Shown here: positions 14,824 to 21,941 of the stretch, one piece after another | Layout: each line of letters opens with the position of its first letter | Position numbering within the stretch: position 1 is the first letter of the stretch | Source of the DNA: Myxococcales bacterium | Lineage (GTDB): Bacteria > Myxococcota > Polyangia > Fen-1088 | Assembly (NCBI GenBank): GCA_003155465.1 | Contig: PMCR01000282.1 | Location: 1 to 21,941, forward strand | Direction of reading: 5' to 3' | Length of the DNA stretch: 21,941 nucleotides | Notes under the pieces: model-generated | Told to the model about the DNA's origin: nothing | What the model saw: only the letters and a program-made list of their open reading frames with translations | Databases searched by the model: none | Position numbers and translations under genes: made by a program

Positions 14824-15366
14824 ATGATGCCTGGCGATCCCAACGAGGCGCGATTGGCGAAGCTCCTTTCGCAATGCACGGCCGAATTGCTCGCCGAATT
14901 GGGGGTACAGGCGGAGCCGGTCACTGGGGTGCGGCCGCCACGACCCGCCGGGGAGAGCATCGCGGCCTTCAGTGGGTTCGGCAGCAACGAGCTTCGGGGC
15001 TCGTTCACCTTGTTGGGTCCGAGCCAGCTCTTTGCGCGGCTTCATCCCTTGCCCCCGACCGTGACTCCGCGCGACCTGACCGACTGGGCCTGCGAACTCG
15101 TGAACCAGTCGGTCGGCCGTTTTCGCAACCGGCTACTGGCCTACGGGGTGAAGTTGGCCCTCAGCGTTCCACAGAGCGCACTGGCCGAGCAGCTGATCCT
15201 TTCCTCCAGTCTCGAGCCCGGTCGGACTCCCATTTCTTTCGCCATTGATGGTATGGTGTTGGAAGGCTGGCTTGAGCTTGATGCAGAACCTGGTTTCCGA
15301 CTGGCGGAAAGCCCTTTGGATGAAGAAGATGCGGCCCTCAGGGAAGGGTCTATGGTTCTCTTTTAG
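14824..15366 (+). CDS. CheX-like (CheC/CheX/FliN-fold) phosphatase-type protein
   Basis: A 180-residue protein with a CheX-like core (about 45-155). The signature Glu-x-x-Asn is present as E91-L-V-N94 inside CELVNQSVGRFRNRL, the helix that in CheC and CheX hydrolyses the phospho-Asp of receiver proteins. It begins with two Met codons, 14824 and 14827; either could be used. The C-terminal tail is acidic (SPLDEEDAAL). It sits between the REC-GGDEF gene and a CheY-like gene, so removing phosphate from one or both receivers is the natural role. Only one Exx N motif is seen, as in CheX, not two as in most CheC. There are no flagellar genes in the window. Confidence 0.8.
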   Translation: MMPGDPNEARLAKLLSQCTAELLAELGVQAEPVTGVRPPRPAGESIAAFSGFGSNELRGSFTLLGPSQLFARLHPLPPTVTPRDLTDWACELVNQSVGRFRNRLLAYGVKLALSVPQSALAEQLILSSSLEPGRTPISFAIDGMVLEGWLELDAEPGFRLAESPLDEEDAALREGSMVLF

Positions 15367-15384
15367 GCCCGGCGGCGTAGCGTC

Positions 15385-15765
15385 ATGAGCAAGAAGACTG
15401 TACTGATTGTGGACGACTCTCTCACCGTCCGGCAGCAGGTCTCGCTGACTTTGAAATCGGCGGGGTACCAGATCGTCGAGGCCTGTGATGGACGGGAAGG
15501 CGTGGATGCCGTGCGCACGCACGCTGGAATCGCCATGGTCTTGTGCGACCTCAACATGCCATGCATGAACGGGCTCGAATTCCTCGAAACCATCAAAGGC
15601 GACGCGGCGGGGCCGCCTGTCCCCGTGGTCATGCTGACCACGGATGGATCGCCTGATCTGATCGCCCGGGCCAAGCGCGCTGGCGCCAAGGGCTGGATCG
15701 TCAAGCCGTTCCAGACCGATCTTCTTCTGGCAGCCGTGCGTCGCATCGCGGGCGAGCCGGGCTGA
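15385..15765 (+). CDS. CheY-like single-domain response regulator
   Basis: A 126-residue stand-alone receiver. It has the acidic pair Asp10/Asp11 (LIVDDSLTVRQQ), phospho-acceptor Asp55 (LCDLNMPCMNG), the switch Thr (MLTTDGS, 85/86) and Lys107 (VKPF), so phosphorylation is expected. The lack of an output domain fits CheY or a phosphorelay shuttle. It follows the CheX-like gene by 18 bp and precedes the PilZ gene by about 110 bp. The divergent HPt kinase is the likely phosphate donor. It may act by protein contact, or compete for phosphate with the REC-GGDEF protein. Confidence 0.95.
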   Translation: MSKKTVLIVDDSLTVRQQVSLTLKSAGYQIVEACDGREGVDAVRTHAGIAMVLCDLNMPCMNGLEFLETIKGDAAGPPVPVVMLTTDGSPDLIARAKRAGAKGWIVKPFQTDLLLAAVRRIAGEPG

Positions 15766-15876
15766 GCTTCAGCTCGTAGCTGGCAGTATCTATTCGCTGA
15801 TGTGCCCTAAGGCCCGGCGCGGATGTGCCGAGTAGTTAGATCGGTACTCTTTCGGTTTCTCCAAGGAAGGAACTCG

Positions 15877-16431
15877 ATGGTCGCGACGAGGCTCACCTAC
15901 TGGTTGTCCCAGTTTTGTTCCTGGCACGAGAAGTTCAAGAGCGGAACCTTGGGCATGGATCTGCTGCCCGCCTACATGCAGGCGCGCGCGGATGTGGGCT
16001 CGATTTTGGTTCTGGCCCAGCGCCTTGAGATTCGCACCAATGACGGTGCGCGCCAGTCGGTTCGGGTGGCGCGGGCTGTGCCGGTGGAATTCGATCTGCG
16101 GAACGGAAAGGCCTCGGTGCTCACGCAGGACATCAGCGCGACCGGCCTGTCCGCGCTGGTCGGCGAAGCGCCGGCGGTGGGAACTTTGGCTCCCTTCCGG
16201 CTGAAGCTTGGACGTGACGTTCAACCCGTTGTGGGCCGCTGCCGGGTGGTTGCCAACATCCCATCGCACGGCAGTGTGCGCATGGCTGCGACCTTCGAGG
16301 AGATCGCCAAGGAGGGACGCAGCCGCATCGAAACCCTGGTCTTCGACGCGATCTGCTCCGAGCTGCGAGTGATGTTGCGCAGCGGACAGTCACAGGACAT
16401 GCCAGCGAGTTCGCCGCCTGTGGCGCCCTAG
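15877..16431 (+). CDS. PilZ-domain protein (c-di-GMP receptor)
   Basis: A 184-residue protein from ATG 15877, chosen for GGAAGG seven bases upstream; the frame is open to 15823. A helical part (1-50) leads into a PilZ domain (about 57-150) with both c-di-GMP-binding motifs: R59-Q-S-V-R63 as RxxxR, and D85-I-S-A-T-G90 as DxSxxG. The protein is therefore a good candidate to bind c-di-GMP made by the REC-GGDEF protein of the same run. The C-terminus is Pro/Ser-rich. The helical N-terminal part may pair with a partner. It could control motility, secretion or adhesion, none of which is encoded here. Confidence 0.88.
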   Translation: MVATRLTYWLSQFCSWHEKFKSGTLGMDLLPAYMQARADVGSILVLAQRLEIRTNDGARQSVRVARAVPVEFDLRNGKASVLTQDISATGLSALVGEAPAVGTLAPFRLKLGRDVQPVVGRCRVVANIPSHGSVRMAATFEEIAKEGRSRIETLVFDAICSELRVMLRSGQSQDMPASSPPVAP

Positions 16432-16453
16432 CAGTTGATACACTGGGCCCGGG

Positions 16454-17875
16454 ATGCTCTCCCGGCCACCAAAAGCAAGACTCCTCGCCAAGATGTTGGC
16501 GGCCGTGCTGCTGCCCGCGGTGGTTGCACTGGTGTTGTTCGGTATGCTCGCCCACGCAGTGGCGCGGCGGGCGCTGGAGGACGAACTGGGCCAGCGCCTC
16601 GCGACGGCGGCGTCCGGCATTGCCATGCAGATCTTGCCCGAGCAGTTGGCGGCCATCGGGCTCGGCGACGAGCAATCCAACACCTACGCCAATCTCACCC
16701 GGCGCATCGAGCTGGCGCGGCAGCGGATGGGTGTCCGGCGCGTGCTGCTGGTTGCCCGCGATCTGACCGGGAGAGGCGATACCGAGGGGTTGGTGGCCCT
16801 GGGCGCGCGCGCCTATGAGCTTGGCGCTGACCAGCTCGAGATCGAGCGGGCTGCGGCCGGCGCCCTGGCAGGTTCGCCCCTGTTCTGGGGACGCGATGGT
16901 CGGCCCTACCAGCGTGGCTATGCCCGCGTGGGCGGACCCGAAGCTGCGGGATTGGTGGTGGTAGAGGGCAGCGCGCAATATTTCACTCAGTTGGCTGCGT
17001 TTCGTCGCTGGCTGGTGGCGGGTGGAGGCCTGTGCATGGTCCTCATCGCCATGCTGGCGGCGTGGCTCTCTCGCCGAATGACGGGGCCGTTGGCGCGCCT
17101 GGCGCGGGCCGCGGAGGGGATTGGGCGTGGCGATCTGGCCCGTCCCGTGGCGGTCGAGACCCGTGACGAGATCGGCTATCTGGCAGCTCGCCTGGACGAG
17201 ATGCGGGCCGCCCTGCGGGCGCGCGATGAGCGCACGCAGATGATGTTGGCGGGGATTGCGCACGAGGTGCGCAATCCTTTGGGCGGATTGGAGCTCTATG
17301 CGGGCCTGCTGCGCGAAGGGCTGGCGCAGCAGCCCGAACGCCTGGCCGAGGTGGTGCGGGTGGAGCGCGAGATCGGCTACCTCAAGAACGTGGTGTCCGA
17401 CTTTCTGGAATTCGCGCGCCGGCCGCCGCCGGTGATGGAATCAGTGCCTGTCGGACCCCTACTCGACGAGGTGTGCGAGATATGTCGGCCCGCGGGTCCG
17501 GGGCCCGCGCTACGCGCAGAGGCGCCTCCTGCTCTGGTGGCCGAGGGCGATCGAGGCCAGCTTCGCCGCGCCCTCATCAACCTGGTCAAGAACGCCCTGG
17601 TTGCGGCAGGGGTGTCTGGCCAGGTGGTGGTCAGCGCGCGCAGGATTGAAGGCGTGGTGCAATGGGAGGTACGCGATAGCGGTCCTGGCGTCGCGGACGA
17701 ATTGGAAGAAAGGATCTTCACCCCCTTCTTCACGACCCGCGAGAAGGGAATCGGGTTGGGGCTGGCCTTCGTGCGCGAGATCGCGCGCGACCACGGCGGC
17801 GACGTCAGTGTGGACCGCGGTGAAGAAGGCGGTGCCCGTTTCCGTTTCACGACGCGCAGCCGGCCGGCAGCGTAG
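16454..17875 (+). CDS. Sensor histidine kinase (NtrB-type partner of a sigma-54 activator)
   Basis: A 473-residue membrane kinase. Helix 1 (about 14-36), an extracytoplasmic sensor of about 150 residues, helix 2 (186-206), HAMP (207-258), the H box AGIAHEVRNPLGGLELYAGLL with His270, N box NLVKNAL (Asn380), G1 DSGPGV (408-413), F box IFTPFFTTRE, and G2 GIGLGLAFV (432-440). This is a classical HisKA/HATPase_c kinase, unlike the HPt type encoded on the minus strand. It is 12 bp upstream of the sigma-54 regulator gene, so the two are a cognate pair. Starts at ATG 16454; the ribosome binding site is weak. Confidence 0.95.
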   Translation: MLSRPPKARLLAKMLAAVLLPAVVALVLFGMLAHAVARRALEDELGQRLATAASGIAMQILPEQLAAIGLGDEQSNTYANLTRRIELARQRMGVRRVLLVARDLTGRGDTEGLVALGARAYELGADQLEIERAAAGALAGSPLFWGRDGRPYQRGYARVGGPEAAGLVVVEGSAQYFTQLAAFRRWLVAGGGLCMVLIAMLAAWLSRRMTGPLARLARAAEGIGRGDLARPVAVETRDEIGYLAARLDEMRAALRARDERTQMMLAGIAHEVRNPLGGLELYAGLLREGLAQQPERLAEVVRVEREIGYLKNVVSDFLEFARRPPPVMESVPVGPLLDEVCEICRPAGPGPALRAEAPPALVAEGDRGQLRRALINLVKNALVAAGVSGQVVVSARRIEGVVQWEVRDSGPGVADELEERIFTPFFTTREKGIGLGLAFVREIARDHGGDVSVDRGEEGGARFRFTTRSRPAA

Positions 17876-17887
17876 TATGGTTGTCCC

Positions 17888-19321
17888 ATGGCGCGTATTC
17901 TCATCATTGACGACAACGAGACCATGCGGGAGGGAATGGCGGTCACTGTCCGGCGCATGGGTCATGAGGTGGTTACCGCGAGCTCCGGCGGCGAGGGACT
18001 GGCCGTGCTCAGGAAGCAGAGCGCGGATTTCGTCGTCACCGACCTTAAGATGGAGGGCGTCGGCGGCCTGGAGGTTCTGGAGGCCGTTAAGCGAATCGAT
18101 CCTTCCTGTCCAACGCTCATTGTGACGGCTTTCGGCACGGTCGAGACGGCGGTGCAGGCCATGCGGCTGGGTGCCATGGACTTCTTGCAGAAGCCGTTTG
18201 CGCCCGAGGTCCTGCGTCTGAAGGTCGAGCGTGCGCTGGAAATGCGGCACGAGAAAGTCGCACGCCAACGGGCCGAGGCGGAGGTGGAAGTTCTGCGCGC
18301 CGACGCGGCCGAGCCCTATGGCCTGGGCGAGATGGTGGGCCGATCGCCGCAGATGCGCGCCGTCTTCGAGACCATCGAGAAAGTGGCCCCGAAGGACGTG
18401 ACGGTGCACATCTCGGGCGAATCGGGCACCGGCAAAGAGCTGGTGGCGCGCGCCGTGCACTGCGGTTCCAAACGGGCGGCTGGCCCTTTCGTGAAGGTCA
18501 ACTGTGGCTCTCTAACCGAAACCTTGCTCGAATCCGAACTGTTCGGGCACGAGAAGGGCGCGTTTACCGGTGCGATCAAGCGCAAGCTGGGCCGCTTCGA
18601 ACTGGCCGACAAGGGGACGTTGTTTCTCGACGAGGTGGGCGACATGTCGCCCAACCTGCAGATCAAGCTTCTGCGCGTTCTGCAAGAGAGTGAATTCGAA
18701 CGCGTGGGCGGCGAAGAGACCGTGCACGTGGATGTTCGCCTGATTTCCGCCACCCACCGCGACCTCAAGCAGGAAATGGATGAAGGTCGCTTTCGCGAGG
18801 ATCTCTTCTACCGCATGCATTTGGTCCCCTGCCATGTGCCGCCTTTGCGCGAGCGGCGGGAAGACATTCCCGCCCTGGTCGAGCACTTCATCCGCAAGCT
18901 TGGTCCGCGCACCAACCCCAGCATCCGGCGCATCGACGATGCCGCGCTGGCGCGCTTGGCCGCCTACAACTGGCCCGGCAATGTGCGCGAACTGGAAAAC
19001 GCGGTGGCGCAGTCTTTGGTGTTCGCCAACGGTGACAGCATCAGCGTGGCTGCACTGCCTGCCCACCTGCGCGAGGGCACCAGTGAGGCGTCTCTGGCGG
19101 TTCCGTCGGGCGACATGACCCTGCCCGAGGTCCTGGAGGACTTGGAGCGACAGCTCATCCAGCGCACCTACGATAAGACCGGCGGGGTGAAGACCGAGAC
19201 AGCGCGGCTTCTGGGCATCAAGACCAGCGCGCTCTACTACAAGCTGGAGAAATACGGCATCGGGGGCGCGGCCGGCAAGCCGCGTGAGGAGCGCGAGGGA
19301 GGAAGCAAGGAAGAGAGCTAA
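17888..19321 (+). CDS. Sigma-54-dependent response regulator (NtrC family)
   Basis: A 477-residue activator. A receiver (1-120) has Asp8/Asp9, phospho-acceptor Asp52, Thr80 and Lys102. The AAA+ domain (about 148-370) has Walker A GESGTGKE (177-184), the sigma-54 contact loop GAFTGA (224-229), Walker [10 protein letters not shown] (244-252) and the arginine-finger segment FREDLFYRM. The C-terminal Fis-type helix-turn-helix covers [27 protein letters not shown]. It would use ATP to open promoters with sigma-54 when phosphorylated by the kinase just upstream. The charged tail ([12 protein letters not shown]) is unusual. No clear -24/-12 sites were found in the window, so its targets probably lie elsewhere. 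Confidence 0.97.
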   Translation: MARILIIDDNETMREGMAVTVRRMGHEVVTASSGGEGLAVLRKQSADFVVTDLKMEGVGGLEVLEAVKRIDPSCPTLIVTAFGTVETAVQAMRLGAMDFLQKPFAPEVLRLKVERALEMRHEKVARQRAEAEVEVLRADAAEPYGLGEMVGRSPQMRAVFETIEKVAPKDVTVHISGESGTGKELVARAVHCGSKRAAGPFVKVNCGSLTETLLESELFGHEKGAFTGAIKRKLGRFELADKGTLFLDEVGDMSPNLQIKLLRVLQESEFERVGGEETVHVDVRLISATHRDLKQEMDEGRFREDLFYRMHLVPCHVPPLRERREDIPALVEHFIRKLGPRTNPSIRRIDDAALARLAAYNWPGNVRELENAVAQSLVFANGDSISVAALPAHLREGTSEASLAVPSGDMTLPEVLEDLERQLIQRTYDKTGGVKTETARLLGIKTSALYYKLEKYGIGGAAGKPREEREGGSKEES

Positions 19322-19542
19322 TTTGCCTGAAAACTGCGGGCCACTCGAAGGGCCGGCTCGCGGATCGCGGGTGCGTGAGGGTGAGGGTGAGCGTGTTCGC
19401 AGGCGGTCCGCGCAAGGCGGAGAGGGTGCCGCGTGCCGCGCACCGCTCACGCACGCGAGAGTCGCCCACCCACCCGCAGGTCGCTCACGCCACCGCTTCC
19501 CCTCACGCGTACCGTGTGCGCGGGCCGGCGTGCGCTGGCACT
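19322..19542. other. Convergent spacer with low-complexity GC-rich sequence
   Basis: No gene is supported here. It contains a triple hexamer (GTGAGG, GTGAGG, GTGAGC at 19375-19392) and C-rich stretches on the same strand downstream. No T-tracted terminator is seen. Confidence 0.5.
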
Positions 19543-20232
19543 TCACGGGCGCGGATTGACCTTCGCTGGCGGAGGCGTGGGTGCGTCCCCGCGGGCATCG
19601 CGCACCAACTCCATGAAGAGTCGCGCGCGTTCCGCGATGCGGTCTGCACGCCCCTCCCGTAGCGAGGCGACGTCGATGAGATCGTTCCCCACCCAGAGGG
19701 CGCAGGCGCCTGCCTCGATGAAAGCGGCTGCATTTTGTAGCGTGACACCGCCGCTGGGAAGTAGATCGATCTGAGGCAGGGGCGCCTTGAGCGCTTTCAG
19801 GTAGCTCGGCCCGCCCAACGCGGAGCAGGGAAACACCTTGACCATGTCGGCCCCGGCCCGCCAAGCTGACACGATCTCCGTCGGTGTAAGTCCACCCGGA
19901 AAGACAGCGACATCGGTGGCGTTGCAGTACTTGACGACCTCCGGGTCGCAGGATGGGCTGGTGACAAAACTAGCGCCCGCCGCGATCACAGTGGACGCCG
20001 ATTCGGCGTCGAGAACCGACCCAGCGCCAACCAACACCTTCTCGTCGAAGCGCTGCACGAGGGTGGAGATCACTGAGAGGGAGTCAGGCATGTCGAGCGG
20101 TATCTCGACGGCGTCGATGTGGGCGGAATGGAGTGCCTCGGCCATGGCCAGGACGTCGCGCGCGGAAGACAGGTGGAGAACCGGGACGACACCGATGGCG
20201 CGGATTTGCGCGAGTACTTCAGACTTTTGCAT
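19543..20232 (-). CDS. KDPG/KDPGal-type class I aldolase
   Basis: A 229-residue aldolase of the Eda/DgoA fold that would split a 2-keto-3-deoxy-6-phospho sugar acid into pyruvate and glyceraldehyde 3-phosphate. Start is ATG 20232, preceded by GGAGGGG and agreeing with the family's N-terminus (MQKSEVLAQIRAIGVVPVL); the longer frame to 20472 is rejected. Catalytic residues are present: Glu43 in VEIPLDMP and Schiff-base Lys132 in DMVKVFPCSALGG, with VGAGSVLD, AVFPGGLTPTEI and PSGGV. The VEIPL strand is closer to the KDPGal (DgoA) form than to Eda's VEVTLRT, so the substrate is open. No Entner-Doudoroff or galactonate genes lie beside it, and it is 80 bp after a small unknown gene. Confidence 0.88.
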   Translation of the reverse strand: MQKSEVLAQIRAIGVVPVLHLSSARDVLAMAEALHSAHIDAVEIPLDMPDSLSVISTLVQRFDEKVLVGAGSVLDAESASTVIAAGASFVTSPSCDPEVVKYCNATDVAVFPGGLTPTEIVSAWRAGADMVKVFPCSALGGPSYLKALKAPLPQIDLLPSGGVTLQNAAAFIEAGACALWVGNDLIDVASLREGRADRIAERARLFMELVRDARGDAPTPPPAKVNPRP

Positions 20233-20312
20233 GAACCCCTCCGCGGAGGCGGTGGTATCTGCCGGCCAGGGTATCACATTGGTGTTTTGACATGGGGCGC
20301 AGATTCGCCCGG

Positions 20313-20663
20313 TCAGGTCTTGCTCATCGGCTTGACTCTGATCTCGCTCTTCGTCTCGGGTTCGAGTTTGCCGTCGGTGCGCGGGCGGAAACGGATCTCG
20401 GCCTTCACTTCCACCACCATCTTGGCCAGGGCCTTGGCAAGCTCGCTCTCCAAGTCCAGCCGGTCCAGCCAAGCCCGCATCTCGGTCGTTGCCACGCGCA
20501 CGAAGTCGTCCTTCGACCGGGTGGCCACTTCCAGCCCAGCCGACATGGCGCGCTTGACGAGATCGGAAAGTCCGCGATCGACACGCTCGCGCACTGGCTC
20601 GCCTTCGAGGCCGGCCTTGGCATCATCGCTCGCGTCGGCGTGGTTCGTCGGCTTTTCCACCAT
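20313..20663 (-). CDS. Small helical protein, unknown (116 aa)
   Basis: Starts at ATG 20663. After an acidic disordered N-terminus, residues 30-95 are long amphipathic helices (LSDLVKRAMSAGLEVATRSK, LDRLDLESELAKALAKMVVE), followed by a charged tail (RPRTDGKLEPETKSEIRV). The pattern recalls phasin-like proteins that coat granules, but nothing specific supports that. Its position between the aldolase gene and the divergent ABC1 kinase gene (58 bp away) hints at a shared promoter region with the latter. The in-frame extension to 20798 overlaps the ABC1 gene and is unlikely. Confidence 0.7.
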   Translation of the reverse strand: MVEKPTNHADASDDAKAGLEGEPVRERVDRGLSDLVKRAMSAGLEVATRSKDDFVRVATTEMRAWLDRLDLESELAKALAKMVVEVKAEIRFRPRTDGKLEPETKSEIRVKPMSKT

Positions 20664-20721
20664 GGACGCAAGGCTAGCACGCCCGGTTGCTCCGTGGGTG
20701 CGCGGAAAGCAGAGGCGAGAT

Positions 20722-21941
20722 ATGCTGCTGGTCGTGTCGGGCGAAAACACACAAGATCGGCTGGGCATCGTGGCCCCAAGCACGGGTGCGCCGGGCATGC
20801 CGGTGGACTCGGCTCAGGCGGCCCGGCGCAGTGCCAAGTACCGCCGGCCGCTGCGCCGCCTGCTGCGGGCCTACCGCGTGACCTTGCAGGTCGTGCTGTC
20901 TTACTGGCTGTTGCGTATGCGCCGGCGTTTCCGCAGCGAGGAAGCCGCGGCCGAGCTTGTGCAGGCGGTCCATCGCGAAAACGCGCGCCGAGTGCTTTTC
21001 ACCATCGTCGAGCTACAGGGCCTGTTCATCAAGGTCGGTCAGCTCATCAGCGTGCTGGCCAACGTGTTGCCCGAGGCGTTTCGCAATGAATTGCAGACCC
21101 TGCAGGACCGCGTGCCGCCCCGACCGTACGAGGACATCGAGGCCCGGCTGGTGGAGGAACTTGGCGGTCGCCCACCAACCCAGGTGTTCGGTGAGTTCGA
21201 TCGGAACCCGGTGGCCTCTGCATCCATCGGCCAGGTGCACATGGCGCGCCTGCATTCCGGTGAGAAGGTGGCGGTCAAGGTGCAATACCCAGGCATCGAG
21301 CTCATCGTGCAGACCGACTTGGGCGCGATCCGGCGCATCTTCGCCTTGCTGCGCCGGGTTCTGCCTGACTGGGGCTGGGATACCATCTACCGTGAGATCC
21401 GCGAGATGGTGCTGGCCGAACTCGACTACCACCACGAAGCCGCCGCGATTCGCGCCATTGCCGCCAACTTCGCCAAGCGCAAGGATGTGGTCATCCCGCG
21501 CGTGATCGATGAGTTCTCGACCGAGCGTGTTCTGACCACGGAATGGATGACGGGCATCCGCGTGTGCGACATCGAGGCGCTGGATGCCTGTGGCGTGGAC
21601 CGCAAGCAGGGCGCGCGTCTGTGCGTGGAAGCCTACTGCAAGCAGATCTTCGTCGACGGCGTGTATCACGCAGACCCGCATCCGGGGAACCTCCTGCTGC
21701 GGCCACCCGGTCCGGGTGAGGCCGGACCCACCGTTGTGTTTCTCGATTTCGGCGCCACCGCGCGCGTGTCGCAAGGTATGCGCAAGGGCATCGTGACCTT
21801 CCTCCAGGGCGCCATGACCCGCGATGTGGGCCGTATCGTCACCTCGCTCAAGGAGATGGGATTCTTGGCGCGCCACGCGGACCATGAAGTCTTTGACCGG
21901 GTGGTGCAACACTTCTACGAGCACTTTCGCGCGCAGATGCG
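20722..21941 (+). CDS. ABC1/UbiB/AarF-type atypical kinase (partial, 3' end off window)
   Basis: At least 406 residues with no stop before the right edge. Start is ATG 20722 (AGAGG six bases upstream). The family landmarks are in order: KxGQ as K104-V-G-Q107, LQDRVPP, the Ala-rich loop ASASIGQVH (165-173) that replaces the usual glycine loop, invariant Lys186 in VAVKVQYPG, the ABC1-specific ELDYHHEA, HADPHPGN (316-323) and DFG (342-344). Such proteins bind ATP or ADP and control coenzyme Q or other lipid metabolism, with an unusual ATPase-like activity. The basic N-terminal stretch (RSAKYRRPLRRLLRAYR) precedes a short hydrophobic segment. It diverges from the small helical protein gene. Confidence 0.96.
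   Translation, partial: MLLVVSGENTQDRLGIVAPSTGAPGMPVDSAQAARRSAKYRRPLRRLLRAYRVTLQVVLSYWLLRMRRRFRSEEAAAELVQAVHRENARRVLFTIVELQGLFIKVGQLISVLANVLPEAFRNELQTLQDRVPPRPYEDIEARLVEELGGRPPTQVFGEFDRNPVASASIGQVHMARLHSGEKVAVKVQYPGIELIVQTDLGAIRRIFALLRRVLPDWGWDTIYREIREMVLAELDYHHEAAAIRAIAANFAKRKDVVIPRVIDEFSTERVLTTEWMTGIRVCDIEALDACGVDRKQGARLCVEAYCKQIFVDGVYHADPHPGNLLLRPPGPGEAGPTVVFLDFGATARVSQGMRKGIVTFLQGAMTRDVGRIVTSLKEMGFLARHADHEVFDRVVQHFYEHFRAQM

Noticed and set aside
15778..15800. Sigma-54 promoter-like CTGGCAG...TCGCTG before the PilZ gene
   Set aside because: The GG and GC elements are two bases too far apart for a -24/-12 promoter.
16133..17263. 376-residue minus-strand open frame
   Set aside because: Antisense to the PilZ and NtrB-type kinase genes, both with clear motifs.
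19375..19392. Triple GTGAGG-type hexamer as a possible repeat array
   Set aside because: Only three units with one imperfect; best seen as low-complexity GC-rich spacer.
18512..19864. 450-residue minus-strand open frame
   Set aside because: Mostly antisense to the NtrC-type regulator and overlapping the aldolase gene in another frame; no family likeness.
20287..20292. Perfect TTGACA (-35-like) on the plus strand
   Set aside because: No -10 box at the right distance and no plus-strand gene follows it closely.
20233..20472. 80-residue in-frame extension of the aldolase
   Set aside because: It overlaps the small helical protein gene, and the family's N-terminus and a strong ribosome binding site support ATG 20232.

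Overview
The window is GC-rich (third codon positions strongly G/C) and carries genes typical of a large delta-proteobacterial or myxobacterial genome: a Ser/Thr kinase fused to an AAA-type ATPase, a WD40 lipoprotein, many two-component proteins, an NtrC-type sigma-54 activator and several lipoproteins of unknown function. I infer Myxococcota or a close relative from gene content only. No rRNA, tRNA, CRISPR array, transposase or phage gene was seen. Both ends cut through genes.

Layout. 1-3361 (minus): a WD40-repeat lipoprotein followed closely by a Ser/Thr kinase / degenerate cyclase-like / AAA ATPase fusion that runs off the left edge. 3435-3638 (plus): a small unknown ORF. 3654-4504 (minus): a two-gene unit of an exported single-span membrane protein and a lipoprotein, both unknown. 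4668-6941 (plus): a SMUG1-type uracil-DNA glycosylase and a TPR protein with two cyclic-nucleotide-binding domains. 6939-7957: a segment bounded by two inverted copies of a 27-bp hairpin repeat, holding a CDP-alcohol phosphatidyltransferase and, coupled to it by an ATGA overlap, an apparent GNAT acetyltransferase remnant that ends at the repeat. 8010-8879 (plus): the housekeeping pair rplM-rpsI.

9003-16431 is the most interesting part. On the minus strand an operon encodes a membrane sensor kinase with a CheA-like HPt plus ATPase core, then a PhnD-like periplasmic binding protein and a TrpX-like (ABC_sub_bind) lipoprotein, with no permease or transport ATPase nearby. Diverging from it on the plus strand are a REC-GGDEF diguanylate cyclase with an intact I-site, a CheX-like phosphatase, a CheY-like single-domain receiver and a PilZ protein. 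Together they read as a complete path: periplasmic ligand sensing, phosphorelay, c-di-GMP synthesis, signal termination and c-di-GMP reception.

16454-19321 (plus): a classical NtrB/NtrC-type kinase and sigma-54 activator pair. 19543-20663 (minus): a KDPG/KDPGal-type aldolase and a small helical protein of unknown function. 20722 to the end (plus): an ABC1/UbiB/AarF atypical kinase, cut by the right edge.
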